Assembly (NCBI RefSeq): GCF_900129635.1 | Contig: NZ_FSRB01000002.1 | Location: forward strand, 2,074,727 to 2,138,726 | Direction of reading: 5' to 3' | Length of the DNA stretch: 64,000 nt | Source of the DNA: Singulisphaera sp. GP187 | GTDB taxonomy: Bacteria; Planctomycetota; Planctomycetia; Isosphaerales; Isosphaeraceae | Shown: positions 24,433-34,100 of the stretch, piece after piece | Layout: the number at the start of each line of letters is the position of its first letter | Position numbering within the stretch: position 1 is the stretch's first letter | The notes under the pieces: generated by a model | What the model saw: only the letters and a program-made list of their open reading frames with translations | Database searches by the model: none | What the model was told of the DNA's origin: nothing | Program-made: the position numbers and the translations under genes

Positions 24433-27323
24433 GTCATCCACGGCTTCCGAGCCGTGGCCCCATTGAAGCCCCGCCGTCCACCTCTCCCTAGCCCCTCCAC
24501 GCCGTGTCATCCACGGCTTCCGAGCCGTGGCCCCATTGAAGCAATCTCCCCTTTGGCCTCATGAACAGTCTTGTCCATCGTCATCCACGGCTTCCGAGCC
24601 GTGGCCCCATTGAAGCTTCCGCTTCGCCACCGCCCGCGCCGCGTCCTCGCGTCATCCACGGCTTCCGAGCCGTGGCCCCATTGAAGCCGTAACGCGGACA
24701 GTTCTTCCGTCGTCACTTCGATTCGTCATCCACGGCTTCCGAGCCGTGGCCCCATTGAAGCCGCAGCTTCCTCGCTCTGGCCAGTCCATGTAAAAACTTG
24801 TCATCCACGGCTTCCGAGCCGTGGCCCCATTGAAGCACCGCGGTCGATGTCCGGGTGATGCTTGCGGAGTGGGTCATCCACGGCTTCCGAGCCGTGGCCC
24901 CATTGAAGCGCGGCCTCGTTAGCGAGGATCCGATCGACGATCATCCGTCATCCACGGCTTCCGAGCCGTGGCCCCATTGAAGCGTCTTCGCCGGTGATCG
25001 GATTCATGTACATGCCGAGTCATCCACGGCTTCCGAGCCGTGGCCCCATTGAAGCCATGCCCGCGCGATGGCGAACCTGCCTGCTGAGAACGTCATCCAC
25101 GGCTTCCGAGCCGTGGCCCCATTGAAGCGGCATTACCCTCCCCTCGAATCTGCGCGATCGTCGTCATCCACGGCTTCCGAGCCGTGGCCCCATTGAAGCG
25201 CCATGTGCGACGTTCGACCAGAACTCGGCATTGAGTCATCCACGGCTTCCGAGCCGTGGCCCCATTGAAGCGCGTTGACACGGAAAAACAAGCTTCGCCG
25301 GCACAGTCATCCACGGCTTCCGAGCCGTGGCCCCATTGAAGCGCCACGGCCGGACCGATCGCCGATTGGGTGAGTCATCTCGTCATCCACGGCTTCCGAG
25401 CCGTGGCCCCATTGAAGCGGGCCGAAGTGTAACCAGAGCCACCGTTGGTGACCGTCGTCATCCACGGCTTCCGAGCCGTGGCCCCATTGAAGCAGGGCCG
25501 CCTCAAGTTCGGGCGTTAACTCGCCATCGGGTCATCCACGGCTTCCGAGCCGTGGCCCCATTGAAGCAACGACTTGATTTCGACGGTGGACTTGTCGCCG
25601 GACTGTCATCCACGGCTTCCGAGCCGTGGCCCCATTGAAGCGCCTCTTGCCGCTCGAAGCACTCGCCCGCGATCCAGGTCATCCACGGCTTCCGAGCCGT
25701 GGCCCCATTGAAGCCTCAAAAATAAAATCATGGTTGCCTGCGACCGAAACGAGTCATCCACGGCTTCCGAGCCGTGGCCCCATTGAAGCGTAGCCATCCT
25801 CATCAGCGACGTTCCACGTCTTCTTGGTCATCCACGGCTTCCGAGCCGTGGCCCCATTGAAGCGATTTCCAGGGGGTTTTGCAGTCCGTCAATCCTTCGG
25901 GTCATCCACGGCTTCCGAGCCGTGGCCCCATTGAAGCGCGAATGCCAATGCGATCTGGGACAACGGTTCGCGTCATCCACGGCTTCCGAGCCGTGGCCCC
26001 ATTGAAGCTCGGCGTGAACGATGCGGCTCTTGGCGGCCTCGGCGGTCATCCACGGCTTCCGAGCCGTGGCCCCATTGAAGCTCCACATAGGCGGCCACGA
26101 CGTAGCGATCGTTGCCGAAGTCATCCACGGCTTCCGAGCCGTGGCCCCATTGAAGCGTCATGCCGCCGCTCCCGGTGGAGCCGGCGGGCAGTCATCCACG
26201 GCTTCCGAGCCGTGGCCCCATTGAAGCATTGACGGCAAAGAGAAGCCCTATGGAGAGATCGGTGAGTCATCCACGGCTTCCGAGCCGTGGCCCCATTGAA
26301 GCTGTGCAAGTCTCAAGATACGTGATTGGCTGTTTGCCGTCATCCACGGCTTCCGAGCCGTGGCCCCATTGAAGCTCGCAGTGCGGCACATGAACGCCGT
26401 CGCGAATGAGAGTCATCCACGGCTTCCGAGCCGTGGCCCCATTGAAGCTCGAGCCACCGCCTCATGCGAGTGACGCTGATTGAACGTCATCCACGGCTTC
26501 CGAGCCGTGGCCCCATTGAAGCATCTCTACCGATCAACCGGACATGCTCGCGTCTGACGTCATCCACGGCTTCCGAGCCGTGGCCCCATTGAAGCCTGTG
26601 CCCTCCCGGCGCGAACCTACCAGCCGATCGCGTCATCCACGGCTTCCGAGCCGTGGCCCCATTGAAGCCTTGCCTTCTGGCAGCCTGAACCTGACCCTGA
26701 ACCGGTCATCCACGGCTTCCGAGCCGTGGCCCCATTGAAGCATATCCTCCGGAGGGACAGCAGCCCCAACGGCAGCCGTCATCCACGGCTTCCGAGCCGT
26801 GGCCCCATTGAAGCCTTACCTGGGACGGTTCGCCCCTGGCATACTCGACGTCATCCACGGCTTCCGAGCCGCGGCCCCATTGAAGCTTTCATTTGTGCGG
26901 TATTGCGGGATTGCATTCCGCAGTCATCCACGGCTTCCGAGCCGTGGCCCCATTGAAGCCGATCGGTTGAGGCGAGACTGGTGCGTGAGGGGGATGTCAT
27001 CCACGGCTTCCGAGCCGTGGCCCCATTGAAGCTAGAGGCGGGCCTTACGGTTGGTCTCTTCGGCGGAGTCATCCACGGCTTCCGAGCCGTGGCCCCATTG
27101 AAGCTTGGCTTCCTTGCCGAACCCGACGACATTGAGCAAGGTCATCCACTGCTTCCGAGCTGTGGCCCCATTGAAGCTCCACCGACCAGATCTTCTTCTT
27201 CCAGGACGAACTGGTTATCCACGGCTTCTGAGCCGTGGCCCCATTGAAGCTCGATCCCCACCCGCTTCCCTGCCTCCTTGACGCGTGTCATCCACGGCTT
27301 CCGAGCCGTGGCCCCATTGAAGT
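24433..27323 (+). CRISPR. CRISPR array, 40 repeats and 39 spacers
   Basis: A 37-base repeat starts GTCATCCACGGC, ends CCCCATTGAAGC and has an 8-bp stem CCACGGCT/AGCCGTGG with a TCCG tetraloop. I counted 40 copies, first at 24433 and last at 27287, with periods of 71-76 bases, so spacers are 34-39 bases. All copies up to the 33rd look identical. Changes appear at 26850 (stem T to C), 27141 (three substitutions), 27214 (two substitutions) and in the last base of the final copy. This marks the right end as distal. The ATTGAAGC end is the expected crRNA 5' handle after Csb2 cleavage, supporting transcription to the right. Confidence 0.99.
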
Positions 27324-27544
27324 GCGCGGTCGAACAAGGACTGTACGCCTTCGCTGATCGGAAGAGAATGACTCGTCCCAGGTATCAGGACAAATGACTT
27401 GCGAGTTTGTGACGGAGATCTGACGCATCCTGCGATGTATGAGTGGGGGGAATGCTTAGGCATGATGCCGACTGGGGTCGATTTATGGATTGACCTGAGC
27501 GACGATTGATCGACGAAGATCTACATCAATGAAGGGGGCGAGTG

Positions 27545-29068
27545 ATGAGCTTCTTGGGGCGTCGGATTCAGATCGGGGACGAGGACCGGTCTCGGGTCGC
27601 CGAGCGATCGGGGAAACGGGGCTTGAAGCCCTGGGGCGAGGTTTTGGAAGGTCGCCTGCTGCTGTCGGCGGACGGAGGAGCGATCAAGGCGCGCGGCGGC
27701 TTCCAGATCTTGGAATTCCAGGGGGTACCGTTCGGTCATGACGTCGGTACGGGATTCTCCGGTGAGACGCTGGCCGACTTCTCCAAGTGGCCCCAGAGTA
27801 CGGCAGGCGACTTCAATGTCACCATCGACTGGGGCGACAATTCGGCGCCGACATCCGGCACGGTCGGTCGATACTCCTTCACGAACGACTTCGATGTCGA
27901 AGGCGACCACGCGTACGCGCAGACTGGGAACTACACGATTACCGTCACGATCAAGGACAGTGACGGCCACACTGCCATCGTGAACGACCAGGCCACCATC
28001 AAGGCCGGGCCGCTCGCTTCGACGCCGACGGACGTCAACACTGTCGTCGGCAGTGAGTTCGGTTCACACACGCTCGGTCAATTCTACGACGCGCGGGGGC
28101 TCCAGGAGCCCGACGGCTACCAAGTGACGATCGACTGGGGTGACGGCACCACGTCCGCCGGCAGTCTTGAGCGTCTGCTTTACCCCGGCGGGAACGCGCC
28201 CTACCTGAAATCTTACGGAATCGAAGGAAGCCACACCTATCAAAACAATGGGCATTTCGCAATCACCGTTTCAATCACGGACAACGACGGCCACTCGACG
28301 ACCCTGACGTCTCAGGCCACCGTTGCTCTGGAGAACGTCAAGTATCCGACCCCTGTGCTGTTCCCGACCACGGGTACGGCGCTGACCAACGTGCAAGTCG
28401 CGACCCTGGACTTCCCCGGGCCGTTCAGAACGGCGGGGGTCGTCGAGGCGACGATCGACTGGGGTGACGGAACACCCCCAACGCAGGGCCAACTTGCATT
28501 CCTGGTCCCGACCTCACTCAACGGCGGGCCGCCGGTCATGTTTGTCAGCGGGAACCATACCTACGCCCAGGCCGGTTCTTATGCGATCCGAGTCACGGTG
28601 ACCAAGGACGATGGCGCGACTCTCGTGGCCGTCGGCCCCGCTTATGCCCTCGTCAGTGATCCGATCATGGTCAGCCCTCTGCTGCCGCCCTCGGATCCTC
28701 CCGCCGAATCGCCGCCCGTGGTGGTCGGTCACCCGGTAACACTTGGGCCTGCTCAAACCGTCCCACCGCCGGCACCGCCGGCACCGTTGGTCGCGACTCC
28801 CCCCCAAATCGCGCCCCTGCCGAGCCCGTATCCCCCAACCGAGCCTGTCGTGAAGGCAATTCGGCATCATAAGCCGGTACGTCAAGATCTCCGGCACGAT
28901 TCCCCCGCTCATCGCTCGCCTGCTCCGAACCACGACCACGTGCCTGTCACTGTCGTGACGGCGATCCGGCATCGCAACGCGGTCCTTCAACAGCACGGGG
29001 CCGTCGTTCGGCACGCGTCTCTCGCCGTTGGCCATGGTCACGCTCGAAGAATTCGCCCCAGTTCGTAG
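27545..29068 (+). CDS. PKD-repeat surface protein with LEGRLLLS motif
   Basis: A 507-residue protein carries a planctomycete sorting motif, VLEGRLLLSADGG, near residue 35. Three PKD-like repeats follow, each with VTIDWGDG (or TIDWGDN) and a closing HTYxxxGxYxITVT: about residues 85-140, 190-245 and 295-350. The C-terminal 150 residues are Pro-rich, then His/Arg-rich, and look disordered. Probably exported and part of the cell surface, with PKD domains acting as spacers or adhesive modules. The ATG at 27545 is preferred over a GTG three bases upstream. It is unrelated to the CRISPR locus except by position. Confidence 0.83.
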   Translation: MSFLGRRIQIGDEDRSRVAERSGKRGLKPWGEVLEGRLLLSADGGAIKARGGFQILEFQGVPFGHDVGTGFSGETLADFSKWPQSTAGDFNVTIDWGDNSAPTSGTVGRYSFTNDFDVEGDHAYAQTGNYTITVTIKDSDGHTAIVNDQATIKAGPLASTPTDVNTVVGSEFGSHTLGQFYDARGLQEPDGYQVTIDWGDGTTSAGSLERLLYPGGNAPYLKSYGIEGSHTYQNNGHFAITVSITDNDGHSTTLTSQATVALENVKYPTPVLFPTTGTALTNVQVATLDFPGPFRTAGVVEATIDWGDGTPPTQGQLAFLVPTSLNGGPPVMFVSGNHTYAQAGSYAIRVTVTKDDGATLVAVGPAYALVSDPIMVSPLLPPSDPPAESPPVVVGHPVTLGPAQTVPPPAPPAPLVATPPQIAPLPSPYPPTEPVVKAIRHHKPVRQDLRHDSPAHRSPAPNHDHVPVTVVTAIRHRNAVLQQHGAVVRHASLAVGHGHARRIRPSS

Positions 29069-29441
29069 GCCGGAACGACGGCGCGGATCGATTCCGGGCG
29101 CGATGGATCGCGCCCTTGTTGGGACAATTTGCCCCGGCTGAGCGCCGGGATGCGGGAGAGCGTCGATTGATCGGGAACCGCCCCCGTTCGCGCTGGGCGA
29201 TCAGGAAGGACCGATGCCGGTCCGCTTGTCCGAGGCCAAGGCGATCCCGCCAGCCATGAAGCCCGGGAGAACCTCAGCCCGTAAATCTTCATGACATGTT
29301 AAACGGGTTAAAATCGACATCGTTTGGTGTCGATAGGTCGTGCTAGTTTTTTTGTGTGGAAAGATGAAACCTTATGGATTGTCTTGTCCTTGTCTGTCAA
29401 GTCGACCGACTGGTCCTCGCTGACCTCTGCGCAAGCGACGA
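29069..29441. other. Intergenic region between convergent genes
   Basis: No gene seen. A stem ATCGACA/TGTCGAT at 29313-29334 with an eight-base loop, followed 11-20 bases later by a run of seven T, may serve as a weak bidirectional terminator. Confidence 0.4.
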
Positions 29442-29675
29442 TCACGTTTCGGTTTGAAACTCGTCCTCCGGAGGAGTGATGTGCTCCCAGTGGCCATTCT
29501 GGTGCAACCAGATGGGGTCGGCGTTCTTGACGATGTATTCATCAATGGGCATACCATCGATCGTCTGGGGTCGCGGGACTCGCACTTGCTTGCCGTTCAT
29601 GAAAACCATCATGTACTTGCGCTTCCGTTCGCGTCGCGCTCGTTTTGCCGCGGCCGTGAGTTTGCGTTTCGACAT
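29442..29675 (-). CDS. Small basic protein, function unknown
   Basis: A 77-residue frame starts MSKRKLTAAAKRARRERKRKY, strongly basic, followed by MVFMNGKQVRVPRPQTIDGM and an acidic end. The start at 29675 is preferred because the upstream extension looks non-coding. It lies 49 bases downstream of the LexA-HTH gene on the same strand and may be co-transcribed. I do not recognise the family; the basic N-terminus suggests nucleic-acid contact. Confidence 0.6.
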   Translation of the reverse strand: MSKRKLTAAAKRARRERKRKYMMVFMNGKQVRVPRPQTIDGMPIDEYIVKNADPIWLHQNGHWEHITPPEDEFQTET

Positions 29676-29724
29676 GGCTTCCCAATACTTTTGGGCTCGA
29701 ATCCAGGACCCGTCCTCGCCTTCG

Positions 29725-30465
29725 CTATTCGTCGCGAGATTGCGACGGCGACTTGCCCACTCGCTTGATGACACGCGGGTAAGTGACGGTCGGGATGGCT
29801 TGTTCAATCCGATCCACCTGGACCTTGTGATACCAGTTATCGCCGAAGTCGAACCAGTAGCCGAAGACGCGTTCCGGCTTCAGGCCCAGGTCGTCCAGTT
29901 TCGTTGTACGGGCGTCGCCGTATCCCTTCTTGCTTTTCTGTGGGCGGGGCAGTCCGTAGTTGGGCCCGGTCGGATCGTGCGGGCGTTTGCCGAACTGGAA
30001 TTCGTAGGCACGTTCGTCTGATCGGTCGTATGCCTTGAAAATGGCGTGATGGAGGTCTTCGAGTGTCTGGTCGCCGCGGATTTCAATCACTCGCCAGAAA
30101 ACCTTGTTGGCAGTTTTCTCACTGATCGGGCCACTCAAAATGAAGGTCGAGATGACGTATAAGTGTGCCGGTGGGGCGGCTTTGACGACCGGCCGCGACG
30201 GCGCCGGGCTTTTTTTCGCGGGCTTGCGACTGTTCCACGACGGGATCTCGTCCTCCGGAATCAGGATCTGAATCGAACGAGACTGTCCTGGGTGGCGTAG
30301 GATCAACCCTCTCTTCTCAAGCATCTTCACCATCTGATTCACCGACGGCGGAGCCACGCACATGGCCGCGGCGATCTCGGTCTCGGCAGGCGGGTATCCG
30401 TGCTGACTGATGTAGGCGCGAATAAAGGCCAGATAGCGGCCCTGGGTTGGTGTGAAGTCGGCCAT
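29725..30465 (-). CDS. LexA-type HTH fused to pRiA4b ORF-3-like domain
   Basis: This 246-residue protein starts with a winged-helix like the LexA DNA-binding domain (TPTQGRYLAFIRAYISQHGY, then AAMCVAPPSVNQMVKMLEKRG). After a Lys/Pro linker, residues 95-246 match the plasmid pRiA4b ORF-3-like family: HLYVISTFILSGPISEK, then VIEIRGDQTLEDLHHAIFKAYD and FGYWFDFGDNWYHKVQV. That family often sits beside mobile elements. The fusion suggests a repressor or regulator. No LexA protease domain is present. Confidence 0.82.
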   Translation of the reverse strand: MADFTPTQGRYLAFIRAYISQHGYPPAETEIAAAMCVAPPSVNQMVKMLEKRGLILRHPGQSRSIQILIPEDEIPSWNSRKPAKKSPAPSRPVVKAAPPAHLYVISTFILSGPISEKTANKVFWRVIEIRGDQTLEDLHHAIFKAYDRSDERAYEFQFGKRPHDPTGPNYGLPRPQKSKKGYGDARTTKLDDLGLKPERVFGYWFDFGDNWYHKVQVDRIEQAIPTVTYPRVIKRVGKSPSQSRDE

Positions 30466-31158
30466 GACGTCTGTTCCATCGTGAATGCAAAGCGACTTTT
30501 GGATTCCCAGTCGACTCGGGGGCTTGCCTCGACGTTCAATCGGGATCGCCAGGCGGGCGAGTGCGCCTTGGCACTCGGCCCCGGGGGATCGTGGGGGCAG
30601 TGAGTTCAGTTTTCAATGAATATGAAGTCTCGGCTTTGCGCGAGCCGTAACATAAGAGGATATCCGACGAGCGACCACGAGGCAAAACGCTCGCAAACCG
30701 GCTTGTGGTTGTGTGATTTTGTTCACTGACTGTCTTCGACCCGCCACTTGAACGCGTTCTCGGCGGAATTTTCAGCACAATTCGACGATCCGCCGCAGGA
30801 GTTCGGATAGGGCACTCCGCCCTTCCCGCTCGATCCCGTGCGGGAATCCGGTTGATCGGGCCTGGCGAAGCGTGCGATCCTTGAGCGAAATCGACTTCGT
30901 GGCGCTCTCCTTGAATGGGGGAATGTCCCCAAGCACCAAGGCCCCGGCTGAGACGCCCCTGACTAACCGAGATCCCCGAGGGGCGACGAGCGACTGCTTC
31001 CCATCGGCCGGCCTTGTTTGTAAGATGTTTAACTCGAGCCACGGGTCAAAGCACGATCGCCGATCCTGCTCATCCGTTCCCTTTCGAAGTTGGTCGTTCA
31101 GATTCCGGACGCCTCGGGTCAGGCGGTCGGGCGGTCGAGGGCACGGGAGTAATTGGGC
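30466..31158. other. Intergenic region, no supported gene
   Basis: About 690 bases. A minus-strand frame at 30536-31042 is Arg/Pro/Ser-rich and has no motif, so it is probably non-coding. The last 14 bases contain GGGAG, which serves the next gene. Confidence 0.4.
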
Positions 31159-34100
31159 ATGGGCGCCAGACACGCATTGGTCCTCCTTTTGATTCTGCTG
31201 AGCTTCGCGCCCCCTGCCCTCGGGTTCGGCGACGCGCCGCCCGCGTTGGAACAGGTCTCGAAGGAATTCGAGGGGGCCGTGCTCCCGCTGGTGAAGCGGT
31301 ACTGCCTTGAGTGTCACTCGGCGGAGGAACAGGAAGGGGACCTCGACCTCGAACGATTCACCAAGCTCGACCAGGTGCGGAACGCCCCGCGCGTCTGGCA
31401 GCGAGTCGCCGAGATGCTCGATAACGGCGAGATGCCGCCCAAAGAGGCTGATCAGCCGGACGCCGGCGAACGCGCCCGGTTGCGGGGGTGGGTGCGGGGC
31501 TTTCTCACGGCCGAGGCGATCCGGCGGGCCGGCGACCCGGGACGAGTGGTCCTCAGACGGCTGAATAACGCCGAATACACATACACGCTCCGCGATCTGA
31601 CGGGCGTCGCGACGCTCGAACCGGCCCGTGAGTTCCCCGTCGATGGGGCGGCGGGCGAGGGGTTCACGAACACGGGCAATGCGCTGGTGATGTCGCCTTC
31701 GCTCGTCACCAAGTATCTGGATGCGGCGAAAGGGGTTGCCGGCCATGCGGTCCTGTTGCCCGACGGCTTTCGGTTCTCCCCTGGGGCCACCCCACGCGAC
31801 TGGACCGAGGAGACGCTGACCAAGATCCGCGACTTCTATCGCGAGTACACCGACCCTCGCAGCGGCGGCGAACAAGTCAACTTGCAGGGGATCGTCTTCG
31901 ACACCAACCAAGGCGGACGCCTGCCGCTTGATCGCTACTTCGCCGCGACGATCGCCGAGCGTTCCTCGTTGATTTCGGGGGCCAAGAGCATCGAGACCGT
32001 TGCGAGCGAAAGCGGGCTGAATGCGAAATATCTGGGCATCCTCTGGCGAAGCCTTTCGAGCTCGACGCCGTCGCTTCTGCTTGGCGGGCTTCAGGCGCGT
32101 TGGCGGGTCGCCACGCTTGAAAATGTCCCCGCTCTCGTCGCCGAGGTCGCTGCCTGGCAGCAGGGGCTCTGGAAGTTCTCCAGCGTCGGCCACATCGGCA
32201 AGCTGGGTGGTCCCAAGGCCTGGATGGAGCCGGTCAGCCCCTTGAACGCGAAGCAGGAGGTGCGGTTCAAGGTGCCCTCCTCGCCCGACGGCAACGACGT
32301 GACGCTCTCGCTGGTTGCGACCGACGCGGGGGACGGCAACGAGCACGACTTCGTCGTTTGGCGGCAGCCGAGGCTTGTCGCGCCCGGCCGCCCGGATCTT
32401 CCATTGCGGGACGTCCGGCGGGTCGCCAGCGACCTGGCGACGAGGCGCGAGCGGCTCTTCGCCGATACCACGGAATATCTCGATGCGTCGGCCAAAGTCG
32501 AGGCGACTCGAGGCCGGGTCGACCTTGAGGAGCTGGCCCTTGGACGCGGTCTCGATCCGGTCGCGCTCCGGGCCTGGCTCGACTACTTGGGCATCGTGCC
32601 GGCCGAAGCCTTGACCCTGACCGGCCACTTCACCGACAAGCTCACCCGAGGCGGGGGCCACGACTTCATCAATGGCTGGGGCCGTAACGAGACGCCGCAA
32701 CTCTTGACCAACTCCTCCGACCAGCACGTTCGGATTCCCGGCAACATGAAGCCGCACGGGGTTGCGGTTCACCCGTCCCCGACCCTTCGCACGGCCGTTG
32801 GCTGGCTCAGCCCCGTGATGACCACGGTGCGTGTTGAAGCCACGGTCAGGCATGCCCACCCCGAATGCGGGAACGGCGTGACCTGGTCGCTCGAACTCCG
32901 CCGCGGCTCGAGACGACGTCGGCTTGCCGCCGGTATTGCGCAAGGGGACCAAGAACGGAAAGTCGACCCGATCGAGAGGCTTGCCATCCAGCCCGGCGAC
33001 CTCCTCGCCCTCGCGATTGGCGCTCGTGACGGGAATCACTCTTGCGACCTGACCGCGATCGACCTGCGAATCGTCGAGACGGGCGAAACCGGTCGGACCT
33101 GGGATCTCGCCGCCGACGTCTCGAGCGACGTCCTGGCCGGCAACCCGCACGCGGACCGCCTGGGCCATCCGGGGGTCTGGCACTTCTACACCGAGCCCGA
33201 CAAGGGCGGAACCGAAGCGGATGCGGTGATCCCCGCCGAGTCGGTCCTGGCCAGGTGGCAGGCCGCGAAGTCGGACGACGAGAAGCACCGGCTCGCCGCC
33301 GAGACGCAGCGGCTGATTCGCTCGGGCACGCCCGCCTCGAAGGCTGGTCCCGACGCCACGCTCTACCGACAACTCCGGTCGCTCGGCGGGCCGTTGCTTG
33401 GCACGATCCTTCGCACACGACCCGAGGTTGAGCCCGGGCTGGCGACGATCAAGCCAGACTGGGGACTCGACGAATCGAGGTTCGGCAAGCACCCGAACGG
33501 GAAGGCCATCGACGCCGGCGACCTCTGCGTTCAGGCTCCAACCGTGATCTCGTTTCGGCTCCCGGCCGAGCTTGCCGAAGGGGCCGAATTGGTCACGACC
33601 GGGACGCTCGAAGCAACGACGGGTGCGGAAGGGAGCGTCCAGTTCAACGTGGTTGCCGGGCCGCCGCCCACCGTCACCGGGCTGAATCCGAGCGGTCTGA
33701 AGGTGACTCTTGCCGCCGGACCTTGGACCTCGGATAACCGGCGGGCATCATCCACTTCGCCGATCGTCGTCAACGACGGGAGCGCGAGCCGGAAGCGGAT
33801 TGAGGCCGCCCTTGATGACTTTCGCAACCTGTTCCCCGCCGCGCTCTGCTACAACAAGATCGTGCCGGTCGATGAAGTCGTTACGCTCACGCTGTTCCAT
33901 CGCGAGGATGGCCACCTCGCGCGGCTGATGCTCGACGACGCGGCGAAGGCCAAGCTCGACCGCCTCTGGGACGAGCTCCATTTCATCAGCGGCGACGCCT
34001 TGACCCTCGTGGACGCCTTCGCCCAGTTGATGGAATATGCCTCGCAGGACGCGGACCCCAAGGTCTTCGAACCGCTCCGCCAGCCGATCAACGACCGAGC

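Noticed and set aside
24507..27247. Many frames of 60-100 codons across the CRISPR array, both strands
   Set aside because: They translate the repeat itself (IHGFRAVAPLK, RLPSRGPIE, NGATARKPWMT) and are by-products of the array.
23905..27544. Search for cas1, cas2, cas4 or a tracrRNA-like anti-repeat around the array
   Set aside because: No frame with Cas1/Cas2/Cas4 motifs and no stretch complementary to the repeat outside the array.
30536..31042. A 168-codon minus-strand frame
   Set aside because: Arg/Pro/Ser-rich, no Shine-Dalgarno, no motif; it overlaps the promoter side of the DUF1592 gene.
30772..33492. A 906-codon frame antisense to the DUF1592 gene
   Set aside because: It mirrors a high-GC gene whose domains and haem motifs are unmistakable on the plus strand; the antisense protein has no domain.
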